Source: Acholeplasmataceae bacterium UBA5617 (GTDB lineage: Bacteria > Bacillota_I > Bacilli_A > Acholeplasmatales > Acholeplasmataceae). Taken from it: a stretch of 59,019 bases of DNA. Position 1 is the first letter of the stretch; each line of letters starts with the position of its first letter. Location: contig DIKN01000009.1 of the NCBI GenBank assembly GCA_002424575.1, positions 1-59,019 on the forward strand, read 5' to 3'. Position numbers and translations under genes: made by a program. Shown here piece after piece: positions 16,859 through 25,898 of this stretch. Under the pieces are notes generated by a model. That model did no database searches. It was not told the DNA's origin and saw only the letters and a program-made list of their open reading frames with translations.

Positions 16859-18237
16859 GATGTTATCTACTCGTTGATTTTGGATCGACATTCACCAAAT
16901 TAACCGCTGTTAATCTTGACAAAGAAGACATTCTCGCTACCGCTAAAGCAGTGACAACTGTTGAAACGAACATCATTGAAGGTTATGAACGAGCGCTTCA
17001 AGAGCTATATAACACCATCGGTGGTGCGATATCCTTTGAAAAGGTGATTGCATGTTCATCAGCTGCTGGTGGTTTAAAGATGGTTGCCATCGGTTTAGTT
17101 GAAGAACTCACAACCGAAGCTGCAAAACGCGTTTGCTTAGGTGCTGGTGCAAAAGTCGAACTGGTTTTATCACATCATATCAACAATCAAGAAATTCAAA
17201 AAATTTTAGACAAAAAGATTGATATTATTCTTTTAGCCGGTGGGGCTAACGGAGGAAATAAAGAATGTGTGATTCATAATGCACAAAAACTTGCATCTTC
17301 TTCCATCACAGCACCCATCGTTTTTGCTGGAAATAAAGATGCGATCGATGAAGTCACTGAGATTCTTTCAGAAGCGCACAAAATGTTTTTTATTTGTGAA
17401 AACGTGATGCCAAAACTTAACGTGCTCAACATCGATGACGCAAGAGATCGCATCAAAGACATTTTTGTTAAAAACATCATTGAGGCTAAAGGCATCAAAA
17501 AGGTCGAAGCCATTATCGATCGCGTTGTCCTCCCTACACCACATGCCGTCTTGATGGCAGCTGAACTTTTAAGCAAAGGCTTTGGTGATGAAAAAGGGTG
17601 GGGTGACTTAGTTCTCACCGATGTCGGTGGTGCAACCACGGATCTTTATTCGATCGCAGAAGGACTGCCCACACAAATGAATGCCGTTTTATCAGGTCTT
17701 GAAGAACCATTTGCTAAACGCACCGTTGAAGGTGATTTAGGAATGCGCTATTCTGCATCAGGTATTTTACAAGCTATGACGCCTTCAGATATTGAACACT
17801 ATCGTGCTCAAGGTATCGACATGGTTCAAGAATGTGCAAAAAGACATGCAGATATTGGGTGGATTCCATCAACACATGAAGAGTTTATGGTTGAGAATTT
17901 ACTCGCGAGCACTTGCATCGATGTTGCTCTTTCAAGACATGTAGGCACTCTCAAGAGTGTGTACACGCCCATGGGAATGATGTATCATCAAACAGGAAAA
18001 GATTTGACACGTGTGGGTGCTATGATTGGTACCGGTGGTGTCGTCATTAAAAGTGAATCACCAAAACAACTCCTTGAGCAATCACTCAAACATGCACTAA
18101 AACCACATGAATTAAGACCTAAAAATCCCCAATATTATCTTGATCAGGATTACATTTTATCCGCCATGGGACTTCTCTCCATGGAAAATCCCACACTCGC
18201 ACTCCGTATCATGAAAAAACGGATTGTCAAACTTTAG
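16855..18237 (+). CDS. glmL: Glutamate mutase reactivating factor GlmL/MutL
   Basis: A 460-residue actin/Hsp70-like ATPase with the N-terminal phosphate-binding loop DFGSTFTK and the second loop DVGGATTDLYS. GlmL proteins exchange damaged cobalamin on glutamate mutase at the cost of ATP and are encoded between glmS and glmE in clostridia, exactly as here. It overlaps glmS by four bases and is followed by glmE after nine. No truncation is seen. Confidence 0.93.
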   Translation: MRCYLLVDFGSTFTKLTAVNLDKEDILATAKAVTTVETNIIEGYERALQELYNTIGGAISFEKVIACSSAAGGLKMVAIGLVEELTTEAAKRVCLGAGAKVELVLSHHINNQEIQKILDKKIDIILLAGGANGGNKECVIHNAQKLASSSITAPIVFAGNKDAIDEVTEILSEAHKMFFICENVMPKLNVLNIDDARDRIKDIFVKNIIEAKGIKKVEAIIDRVVLPTPHAVLMAAELLSKGFGDEKGWGDLVLTDVGGATTDLYSIAEGLPTQMNAVLSGLEEPFAKRTVEGDLGMRYSASGILQAMTPSDIEHYRAQGIDMVQECAKRHADIGWIPSTHEEFMVENLLASTCIDVALSRHVGTLKSVYTPMGMMYHQTGKDLTRVGAMIGTGGVVIKSESPKQLLEQSLKHALKPHELRPKNPQYYLDQDYILSAMGLLSMENPTLALRIMKKRIVKL

Positions 18238-18246
18238 GAGAAAACT

Positions 18247-19713
18247 ATGCACGTTGTGAACAAAAAATGGCCACTCGAAAAATTTTTATCCATGCGTAAA
18301 GAAGTTCTCGCATCATGGCCAACTGGGCAAGATCCACTTTTGGAATTAGATCAGGCGATCGAGACCTTAAGACATGTACCTGATCATAAAAACTTTGCTC
18401 TTAAATTGATGAAAGCTAAGTCAGAGTCACGCACCTATGTGCAACCTCGCGCAGGTGTCGCTCTGCTCAATGAACACATTGACCTCATGCGTCATCTCGA
18501 ACAAGCTGGTGCTGATTTTTTACCATCTACGATTGATTCATACACCCGTCAAAATCGTTACGCTGAAGCTGAGGAAGGAATCATGGTCTCGCAAAAAGAA
18601 GGACGATCGATGTTAAATGGTTTTCCTGCGGTTAACCATGGTGTTCGAGCATGTAAAGAGGTTTTAGATGCTGTCAATGTCCCCCTTCAAGCACGACATG
18701 GAACACCAGATGCGCGTTTGCTTGCTGAAATCATTCACGCTGCAGGTTGGACATCGAATGAAGGTGGCGGGATTTCTTATAATTTGCCCTATGCAAAAAA
18801 TATATCGCTTAGCGATTCCATCTACTATTGGCAGTATTGTGATCGTTTAGTTGGTTTCTATGAAGACCATGGCATTCACATCAACCGTGAACCTTTTGGA
18901 CCACTGACAGGAACGCTTGTTCCACCCTCGATTGCCATTACGATTGGCATTATTGAGGCACTTCTTGCTGCAGAGCAAGGTGTTAAAAACATCACCGTGG
19001 GATATGGGCAGTGTGGCAACGTCAACCAAGATGTCGCAGCGATTCATATGCTCCAAGAACTTACGGAGGAATATCTTAAAAAAGAAGGCTATGATGTTTT
19101 TGTCACCACAGTCTTCCATCAATGGATGGGAGGGTTTCCTCAAGATGAAGCTAAAGCATCAGGTTTAATCGCCATGGCATCGACGGTTGCTGCTCTTGCG
19201 GGAGCAACCAAAATGATTACAAAGACTCCCTATGAATCCATTGGTGTACCCACCAAAGAGATCAATGCTTTTGGTATAAGAGAATCAAAAATGGTGATTT
19301 CACTCTTAAAAGATCAAAAAATGCCCCATTCATCCGAACTTAACATCGAAAAAGCACAGATTCGTGCTGAAGTTGATTGTTTGATGCGAAGTGTGTATGA
19401 ACTCGGTGAGGGTGACCTCGCTGTGGGTACCATCAAAGCTTTTGAACAAGGCGTCATTGATGTTCCATTTGCGCCATCCAAACAAAATCAAAACAAGGTT
19501 CTCCCCGCACGCGATAATGAAGGCTGCGTGCGCATCCTTGAATTCGGTAACCTCGGAATGACCCAAGAAATTAAAGCTTTCCATAAAGCTAAACTCGACG
19601 AAAGGGCAAAAGCTGAGGGGCGTCCAATTACCTTCCAGATGACTGTTGATGACATCTATGCAGTCTCAATGGGTGAATTGATCGGTAGACCTCAGCCAAA
19701 CAAAAAGCGATAA
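18247..19713 (+). CDS. glmE: Glutamate mutase epsilon (catalytic) subunit
   Basis: A 488-residue TIM-barrel subunit that binds glutamate and, with GlmS and adenosylcobalamin, performs the radical carbon-skeleton rearrangement. Recognised by length and blocks such as WPTGQDPLL, QARHGTPDARLLAEI, GWTSNEGGGISYN and GYGQCGNVNQDVAA. The start has AGGAG five bases upstream. It ends one base before mal, with no separate SD seen for mal, suggesting translational coupling. Confidence 0.95.
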   Translation: MHVVNKKWPLEKFLSMRKEVLASWPTGQDPLLELDQAIETLRHVPDHKNFALKLMKAKSESRTYVQPRAGVALLNEHIDLMRHLEQAGADFLPSTIDSYTRQNRYAEAEEGIMVSQKEGRSMLNGFPAVNHGVRACKEVLDAVNVPLQARHGTPDARLLAEIIHAAGWTSNEGGGISYNLPYAKNISLSDSIYYWQYCDRLVGFYEDHGIHINREPFGPLTGTLVPPSIAITIGIIEALLAAEQGVKNITVGYGQCGNVNQDVAAIHMLQELTEEYLKKEGYDVFVTTVFHQWMGGFPQDEAKASGLIAMASTVAALAGATKMITKTPYESIGVPTKEINAFGIRESKMVISLLKDQKMPHSSELNIEKAQIRAEVDCLMRSVYELGEGDLAVGTIKAFEQGVIDVPFAPSKQNQNKVLPARDNEGCVRILEFGNLGMTQEIKAFHKAKLDERAKAEGRPITFQMTVDDIYAVSMGELIGRPQPNKKR

Positions 19714-19714
19714 C

Positions 19715-20968
19715 ATGAAGATTACGAACGTCATTTTGACAAAAAGTTATACAGGGTTTTATTTTGACGATCAAAAAGCCATTAAAAATGATGCGACAAA
19801 AGATGGGTTTCTCTATGTAGGACAAGCGATGACAGAAGGTTTTTCGAATATTCGTGTCCCCGGTGAAGCCGTGTCGATTCAGCTTCTTTTAGACTCTGGC
19901 GATATTGGTATCGGTGATTGTGCTGCTGTACAATATTCAGGCGCAGGTGGACGAGATCCTCTCTTTTTAGCCGATGATTTTATCCCACTCATTCAACAAT
20001 TCATCGTACCTCAACTGATTGGTGAAGATGTTTCAAGTTTTAGAAAAATAGCTGAAAAATATGACCATCTACACGTCAACGGACAGCGCATCCATACCGC
20101 CATTCGTTATGGCATCACACAGGCTTTGCTTTCAGCAACTGCACTTTCTACCAAGCGAAGCATGGCTGAAGTGATCAGAGACGAATACCATCCCGAGTTA
20201 AAAACACTCCATCATATTCCCATCTTTGCACAATCGGGTGATGACCGTTATAACAATGTTGATAAAATGATTTTAAAAGAAGTCGATGCTATGCCTCATG
20301 GCTTAATCAATAACGTGAAAGAAAAGTTAGGATATCGAGGTGAATTGCTCAAAGAATATATTCGCTGGATGCGTGATCGTGTTCTATCGAAGCGCGCCCA
20401 TGACCATTATTTACCAACCTTTCATATCGATGTTTATGGTACGATTGGCATCGCATTTAAAAATGATTACGATCAAATCGTTAACTACTTGATTGATCTT
20501 GCAGAAACAGCAAAACCTTTCTTCTTGCGAATCGAAGGTCCTATCGATACAGGAGATCGTGAAGGCACCATGATTGCACTGCGTGAAATCACGAAGCGTC
20601 TCGATGAAAAAGGAACACCACTTGAAATTGTTGCCGATGAATGGTGTAATACACTCGAAGATATCCGTTATTTTGCTGACCAAAAAGCTGGTCATGTTCT
20701 TCAAATAAAAACACCTGATTTAGGTGGGATTAACAACATTGCTGAAGCAATTTTATATTGTAAATCCAAAAACATAGGTGCTTATTGTGGTGGAACATGC
20801 AACGAAACCAATCTATCTGCAGAAGCGACCACATCAGTTGCAATCGCATGTGAAGCAGACTTATGTTTAGCAAAACCCGCCATGGATGTGGATTCGGGTT
20901 ATATGATTGTTCATAATATGATGGAACGTGTCATTGCCTTATCTGAAGCGCGTTCAAAAAAGGACTGA
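19715..20968 (+). CDS. mal: 3-methylaspartate ammonia-lyase
   Basis: A 417-residue enolase-superfamily enzyme that removes ammonia from 3-methylaspartate to give mesaconate. Catalytic residues align with the clostridial enzyme: Lys332 (QIKTPDLGG) as the base, His195 (MPHGLINN), and Mg ligands Asp239, Glu274 and Asp308. The product feeds the divergently encoded mesaconase. It begins one base after glmE and shares its TGA with the citD start (ATGA). Confidence 0.95.
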   Translation: MKITNVILTKSYTGFYFDDQKAIKNDATKDGFLYVGQAMTEGFSNIRVPGEAVSIQLLLDSGDIGIGDCAAVQYSGAGGRDPLFLADDFIPLIQQFIVPQLIGEDVSSFRKIAEKYDHLHVNGQRIHTAIRYGITQALLSATALSTKRSMAEVIRDEYHPELKTLHHIPIFAQSGDDRYNNVDKMILKEVDAMPHGLINNVKEKLGYRGELLKEYIRWMRDRVLSKRAHDHYLPTFHIDVYGTIGIAFKNDYDQIVNYLIDLAETAKPFFLRIEGPIDTGDREGTMIALREITKRLDEKGTPLEIVADEWCNTLEDIRYFADQKAGHVLQIKTPDLGGINNIAEAILYCKSKNIGAYCGGTCNETNLSAEATTSVAIACEADLCLAKPAMDVDSGYMIVHNMMERVIALSEARSKKD

Positions 20969-21231
20969 TGATATTGTCTTACGCCAGTGCAGGAACACTC
21001 TCTTCAAATGATTGCTTCATTACGGTAGAGCATGCTGAACAGTTGGAGATCACCATTGAAAGCATCGTTTTGGATGCGTTTGGTGACCAAATTGAACAGG
21101 TGATACGCGGTGTTCTCAAACAATTAAAGATTAAAAAGCTCAAAGTGCTTGTTCAGGATAAAGGTGCACTCGACTACACCATCAAAGCACGGTTGATCAC
21201 AGCACTTCATCGATTGGAGAAAAAAGCATGA
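20968..21231 (+). CDS. citD: Citramalate/citrate lyase acyl carrier protein (gamma subunit)
   Basis: An 87-residue carrier that holds the triphosphoribosyl-dephospho-CoA arm on which acetyl and citramalyl groups ride. AGTLSSND near the N-terminus matches the family AGTLESSD, with Ser13 the likely prosthetic-group site. The length is close to other CitD proteins. It overlaps mal and citE by one and four bases. The lyase is called citramalate rather than citrate lyase from context; the family cannot be told apart by sequence here. Confidence 0.9.
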   Translation: MILSYASAGTLSSNDCFITVEHAEQLEITIESIVLDAFGDQIEQVIRGVLKQLKIKKLKVLVQDKGALDYTIKARLITALHRLEKKA

Positions 21232-22073
21232 AAAGAAGCCTTCTTTTTATCCCAGCCAATTCGCCTGCGATGTTGCAAAATGCCGATATTTTTGGTGCTG
21301 ATGCCATCATTTTTGACTTAGAAGATGCGATTCATCCCCTCGAAAAAGATGCTGCTCGTGATTTACTCACATGCTATCTTGAACGCTTTGCATTACCCGA
21401 CATGGAACTGATTGTTCGTATTAACGATCGTCAAACCCCTTATTACATCAAAGATGTCGAACGCGCTGTTCAACTGCCGATTCATACCATCATGTTACCT
21501 AAAGCACGTGAGGAAGATATCCTTGAACTGAGCGAGCGATTAACGGCTTTAGAAAAAAAGCGTAAACGGCTAGCACCTCTGATGATCATCCCCATCATTG
21601 AACGGGCTATCTCACTCTTCGAAATTGAAAAAATAGTGGCTCATGCACGGGTATCAGGTCTTCTTTTAGGTGGTGAAGATTTAACATCGGATCTTGAGGT
21701 TGAACGTACGAAACAAGGTTTGGAAATCCTTTTTGCACGTCAAATGGTGATCTATGCAGCAAAAGCCTATCGAAAAGAAGCCATCGATACACCATTTACC
21801 GATGTGGGTGATCATGTTGGACTTGTCGAAGATGCGACATATGCAAAATCCCTTGGGATGACAGCAAAATCCTGTATTCATCCGATTCAAATCGATGCCA
21901 TCAACGAGGTATTTTCACCCTCTGAAAAGCAGATTACTTTTGCAAAACGTGTTTTGGAAGCTGAAAAAGAGGCTCAAGAAAAAGGGCTTGGTGTTTTTTC
22001 TGTTGACGGCAAAATGGTTGATAAACCGATCATCGAACGTGCAAAACAAGTCTTAAAGAGGGTGAAACCATGA
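21228..22073 (+). CDS. citE: Citramalate/citrate lyase beta subunit
   Basis: A 281-residue HpcH/HpaI-type lyase that cleaves the carrier-bound acyl group to pyruvate (from citramalyl) and acetyl-carrier. Family blocks: LLFIPANSP, DLEDAIHPLEKDAAR, VRIND, MLPKA and GGEDLTSDL. It overlaps both neighbours by four bases, as in a tightly coupled operon. Standing last in a glutamate mutase pathway, it most likely produces pyruvate rather than oxaloacetate. Confidence 0.92.
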   Translation: MKRSLLFIPANSPAMLQNADIFGADAIIFDLEDAIHPLEKDAARDLLTCYLERFALPDMELIVRINDRQTPYYIKDVERAVQLPIHTIMLPKAREEDILELSERLTALEKKRKRLAPLMIIPIIERAISLFEIEKIVAHARVSGLLLGGEDLTSDLEVERTKQGLEILFARQMVIYAAKAYRKEAIDTPFTDVGDHVGLVEDATYAKSLGMTAKSCIHPIQIDAINEVFSPSEKQITFAKRVLEAEKEAQEKGLGVFSVDGKMVDKPIIERAKQVLKRVKP

Positions 22074-23599
22074 ACATGATTAAAAACAGTCTTGGTCGAT
22101 TGGTTCCTGATGATTTGACACCTTTTCAAGGTGCTGATCAGATCATCAAAAAGAATAAGCGCATTTTAGTTGATGAAGTCATCGTCGGAGGTGGCAATAA
22201 ACCTGTTGAAACCGATATGACAACGCTTTTTGATAAGCTCAATATCCAAGATGGTATGACGCTCTCATTTCATCATCATTTACGCAATGGTGATGGGGTC
22301 TTAAACATGGTTCTTGCTGAAATCAAGAAACGAAAACTTAAAAATTTAACACTCGCACCGAGTGCGATTTTTCCCGTTCATGAACCGATGGTTTCACTCA
22401 TCAAGAATGGTGCAATCACCAATATCATCACCAATTACATCAATGGACCTGTTGCTTTAGCCATTGAACAGGGATACCTTAAAGGGATGCTGATCATGGA
22501 TACACATGGAGGTCGATCTCGTGCGATTGAATCTGGTGAACTCAACATTGATGTTGCATTCATCGCGACACCCGCATGTGATAGATATGGTCACGGTAAT
22601 GGTATCGAAGGTCCCTCTCAGTGTGGAACGTTGGGGTATGCCATTCCTGATCTGATGTATGCCAAACAAAAGGTTCTCATCACAGATCACCTTGTTGATC
22701 GTGTGAAGAAAATTGATCTCGATGGCCGTTATGTTCACATGATTTGTCATGTTCCTTCCATTGGTGATTCACAAGGTATACAAAGTGGTACAACCAAACC
22801 AACACGTGATCCCATTCAATTGCGTATCGCTAAAAATACAGCTCAATTAATCCATGAACTCGGTTATATCAAAAAAGGGTTCCGCTTTCAGACAGGTGCC
22901 GGAGGTACAAGTCTCGCGGTTGCTGAAGACATCAAGCATATCATGAAAGACAAAAAAATCATGGGTGCTTTCGCATCTGGTGGCATAACAAATTTCCTTG
23001 TGAAGATGCATGAAGAGGGTTTATTTGAAAAACTCTACGATGTACAGTGTTTTGATTTAGAAGCGATCAAATCTTATGGGCGCAACAAAAACCATATAAT
23101 GATGAGTGCTTCAGAATATGGTAATCCCTACGCAAAGCCCATCGTCAATGATCTTGATGTCGTTGTTCTAGGTGCAACAGAAATCGATCTCGAGTTTAAT
23201 GTCAATGTCACAACGGATTCATTTGGTCATATAATCGGTGGAAGCGGTGGCCATGCTGATACAGCTTATGGTGCAAAACTCACCGTCATCACCACCAATT
23301 TAATGAAATCAAGACTATCCATGATCAAAGAACATGTTACCACCATCACGACACCCGGAGAAACCGTGGATGTTTTGGTCACTGAACGAGGTATTGCGAT
23401 TAACCCGAGAAGACAAGATTTAATCGATAAGTTAAAGCATTCAAAACTTCCAATCATGCCGATTGAAGACCTCTTACACATCGCCTATGATTTCACGGGT
23501 ATTCCAAAATCGACCACACGAGATGGTCGAATCATCGGTTATGTCCGCTATCGTGATGGTTCCATCATCGATAGTCTCTATCAAATCAAAGGAGTTTAG
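22070..23599 (+). CDS. citF: Citramalate/citrate lyase alpha subunit (acyl-carrier transferase)
   Basis: A 509-residue CoA-transferase-family subunit that swaps acetyl for citramalyl (or citryl) on the carrier protein. The N-terminus NSLGRLVPD, FHHHLRNGDG, the segment around FRFQTGAGGTSLAVA and DSFGHIIGGSGGHADTAYG are all typical, and the length is standard. It ends one base before citC. Confidence 0.94.
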   Translation: MNMIKNSLGRLVPDDLTPFQGADQIIKKNKRILVDEVIVGGGNKPVETDMTTLFDKLNIQDGMTLSFHHHLRNGDGVLNMVLAEIKKRKLKNLTLAPSAIFPVHEPMVSLIKNGAITNIITNYINGPVALAIEQGYLKGMLIMDTHGGRSRAIESGELNIDVAFIATPACDRYGHGNGIEGPSQCGTLGYAIPDLMYAKQKVLITDHLVDRVKKIDLDGRYVHMICHVPSIGDSQGIQSGTTKPTRDPIQLRIAKNTAQLIHELGYIKKGFRFQTGAGGTSLAVAEDIKHIMKDKKIMGAFASGGITNFLVKMHEEGLFEKLYDVQCFDLEAIKSYGRNKNHIMMSASEYGNPYAKPIVNDLDVVVLGATEIDLEFNVNVTTDSFGHIIGGSGGHADTAYGAKLTVITTNLMKSRLSMIKEHVTTITTPGETVDVLVTERGIAINPRRQDLIDKLKHSKLPIMPIEDLLHIAYDFTGIPKSTTRDGRIIGYVRYRDGSIIDSLYQIKGV

Positions 23600-23600
23600 C

Positions 23601-24596
23601 ATGCCCTATCACGTTGTTTTGGCCAATACTTCCATCGAAAAAGATAAGTCTTTGATGCTACTTGAAGCATCTTCTCTTACCATGGATGAACATGTCGATG
23701 AAACATATAACCTCTATGACGGTGAGGATGTGGTGGGGACAATTTCAATCTATAGCAATGTGATCAAGATGATTGCCATTGAACCATCCCATCAAGGTGA
23801 GCAGATGACACAACATCTCCTTCACCATGTGATGCGTCTGTTTGAAGAACGTCAGATCAACAAGTATTTCATCTATACGAAACCAGAAAATAAAGTTTTC
23901 TTCACTGGATATCCTTTTTCTTTGGTCGCTGAAACCCAACATATCGCATTGCTCGAAAATAAACTCTATGCCATTGATGACCATCTACTCGCGTTGAAGA
24001 CGACCATCAAACCCCATCATGGAAAACGTGCAGCGTTGGTCATGAACTGTAATCCAATCACGAATGGTCATCTCTATTTAATTGAGACATGTGCTAGAGA
24101 AAACGATCAAGTCATCATTTTTTTGGTTGAAGAAAATCGATCCGTTTTCCCTTTTCAAGTTCGATATCAACTGGTTAAAAAAGCAACTAAGCACTTAAAA
24201 AATGTGAGTGTTGTCCCTTCAACACCCTACATCATCAGTTTGGCAACTTTCCCAACCTACTTCTTGAAAGACGCAAGTGTTATCTCAAAACGTTTCATGG
24301 AATTAGATATCACCATCTTTAAACAGCACTTTTTCCCAAGCTTTGAACTCGATTATCGGTATGTCGGCACAGAACCTAAAGATGAAGCGACTCGCTTATA
24401 TAATGAAACCATGCAGTCGATGTTAGGGGATAAACTTCGTATCATTGAGCGTAAAACGTATCACAATGAGCCTATTTCAGCATCTGTGATTCGACAGATG
24501 ATGAGAGATCATGCCTACAAAGACATAAAAAAACGGGTTCCTCCAGTGACCTATGCGTTTTTGAAATCAAAAGAGGGGAGAGCTCTTTTCATATGA
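23601..24596 (+). CDS. citC: [Citrate/citramalate lyase] ligase
   Basis: A 331-residue enzyme that acetylates the carrier thiol of the lyase with acetate and ATP, activating the enzyme. The N-terminal half is a GNAT-like domain (IAIEPSHQGEQMTQHLL) and the C-terminal half a nucleotidyltransferase domain with CNPITNGHLYLIE, RFMELD, and ISASVIRQMM at the end. A longer open frame starts at 23463 inside citF; the ATG at 23601 with GGAG six bases upstream is the supported start. It overlaps citXG by four bases. Confidence 0.93.
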   Translation: MPYHVVLANTSIEKDKSLMLLEASSLTMDEHVDETYNLYDGEDVVGTISIYSNVIKMIAIEPSHQGEQMTQHLLHHVMRLFEERQINKYFIYTKPENKVFFTGYPFSLVAETQHIALLENKLYAIDDHLLALKTTIKPHHGKRAALVMNCNPITNGHLYLIETCARENDQVIIFLVEENRSVFPFQVRYQLVKKATKHLKNVSVVPSTPYIISLATFPTYFLKDASVISKRFMELDITIFKQHFFPSFELDYRYVGTEPKDEATRLYNETMQSMLGDKLRIIERKTYHNEPISASVIRQMMRDHAYKDIKKRVPPVTYAFLKSKEGRALFI

Positions 24597-25861
24597 GTGA
24601 TGCGATACTTGATGCACGCGAAAAGCGTGCCTCTCTTCTTTCAATGATGTTATCAAAAGGATATGATGCAGTCCTATCGATCCGTGCAAACATCCCAGGG
24701 CATCAAAAAAATACACCGGAAGCTTATATCATCGTTCGCTACTTTGAGTATTTTTTGAGAGAAAAGATTGGTTTTATTCATCACGAGCGTCTCGAAGGTG
24801 AAGATGGGCCCTATGTGTTTGCTGCTGTTGAAACCGATGAAATAAAGGTGCTAAAACAAAAACTCGTTCAAATTGAAGATGAGCTTCCATTGGGCAGACT
24901 TGTCGATCTCGACGTTTGGACTATAGAGGGTTCTCTATCGCGATCAGATCTAGGAATCAAACCTCGAAAGTGTTATCTCTGTGATCGTGATGCTCATTTT
25001 TGTGTACGCAATCGAAAACATGCACTTGATGATGTATTGGCTTTTATCAAGCATACGGTGAAGGCACACCTGATCATGGATATGCAACAAATGGCTAAAG
25101 ATGCGATGATGCGTGAACTCAATTTAGAGGATAAGTTTGGACTTGTCACGCCTACTAATTCTGGTTCTCATCATGATATGACCTATGATCTGATGATTCA
25201 AGCACAGGATGTCATTTTGCCCTATCTTGCGAAACTTTTTGAATTGGGTGGCTCAGGACTCGAACATTATCGATTGATGGATCTTGGTCGTCCGATTGGA
25301 GTCGAAGCTGAAAACGCGATGTTTGAGGTAACACATGGTGTCAATTGCTACAAAGGTCTTATCTTCATTCTTGGCTTAGTTATGCTATCTTCAGGCTACA
25401 TCCTTTCACATCATCACGATTTCAATCATCTCTTTTTGACCATTCAACTCCTCGCAAAGCCTCTGTTAGATGATTTTGAAAAAAGGCCGATCTCATTTGG
25501 AGAAAAAGCCTATCATGAGCATCAAATCATGGGGGCACGCGGTGAAGCAGCACTCGGATTACCTTCTGTCCATCATGCACTGCGCATCATGGATCAAAGA
25601 CCACTGACAGATGATCTTCTTCGTGAAATTTTACAGCTCTTGATTCGCTCCACCGATGATACTGTCTTATTGAAACGTGCTGGTTCCTTTGAAAAATACT
25701 TAGCAGTAAAAAAGAAAATTGCTTTGCTTGATGTACATGATCTTGTTGCAGTCAGACAATTTACCCAAGAAGCGATTGATGAAAAAATCAGTTTTGGAGG
25801 TTCTGCGGATCTTCTGATTGCCACACTCTTCATGCATGAGCTTCAAAAACATTACTTCTAA
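24593..25861 (+). CDS. citXG: CitX-CitG fusion: holo-lyase prosthetic-group synthesis and transfer
   Basis: A 422-residue two-domain protein. Residues about 1-150 are CitX-like (apo-lyase phosphoribosyl-dephospho-CoA transferase; GRLVDLDVW and RKCYLCDRDAHFC are visible). Residues about 155-422 are CitG-like (triphosphoribosyl-dephospho-CoA synthase; TPTNSGSHHDMTYDLM, GVEAENAMF and GARGEAALGLPSV). Together they make and attach the cofactor on CitD. Such fusions are known in other citrate lyase clusters. Last gene of the operon, followed by a bidirectional terminator. Confidence 0.92.
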   Translation: MSDAILDAREKRASLLSMMLSKGYDAVLSIRANIPGHQKNTPEAYIIVRYFEYFLREKIGFIHHERLEGEDGPYVFAAVETDEIKVLKQKLVQIEDELPLGRLVDLDVWTIEGSLSRSDLGIKPRKCYLCDRDAHFCVRNRKHALDDVLAFIKHTVKAHLIMDMQQMAKDAMMRELNLEDKFGLVTPTNSGSHHDMTYDLMIQAQDVILPYLAKLFELGGSGLEHYRLMDLGRPIGVEAENAMFEVTHGVNCYKGLIFILGLVMLSSGYILSHHHDFNHLFLTIQLLAKPLLDDFEKRPISFGEKAYHEHQIMGARGEAALGLPSVHHALRIMDQRPLTDDLLREILQLLIRSTDDTVLLKRAGSFEKYLAVKKKIALLDVHDLVAVRQFTQEAIDEKISFGGSADLLIATLFMHELQKHYF

Positions 25862-25864
25862 TGA

Positions 25865-25898
25865 AAAACGTACGACATCTATCGTACGTTTATTTTTT
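25865..25898 (+). terminator. Bidirectional terminator between citXG and the P5C dehydrogenase gene
   Basis: AACGTACGA-CATCTA-TCGTACGTT stem (25867-25890) followed by TATTTTTT on the plus strand; AAAA precedes it, so it can also end the convergent minus-strand operon. Confidence 0.85.

Noticed and set aside
18847..19143. Long open frames opposite glmE and similar frames opposite groEL, ribBA and others
   Set aside because: They lack SD sites and lie on the opposite strand of clearly conserved genes.
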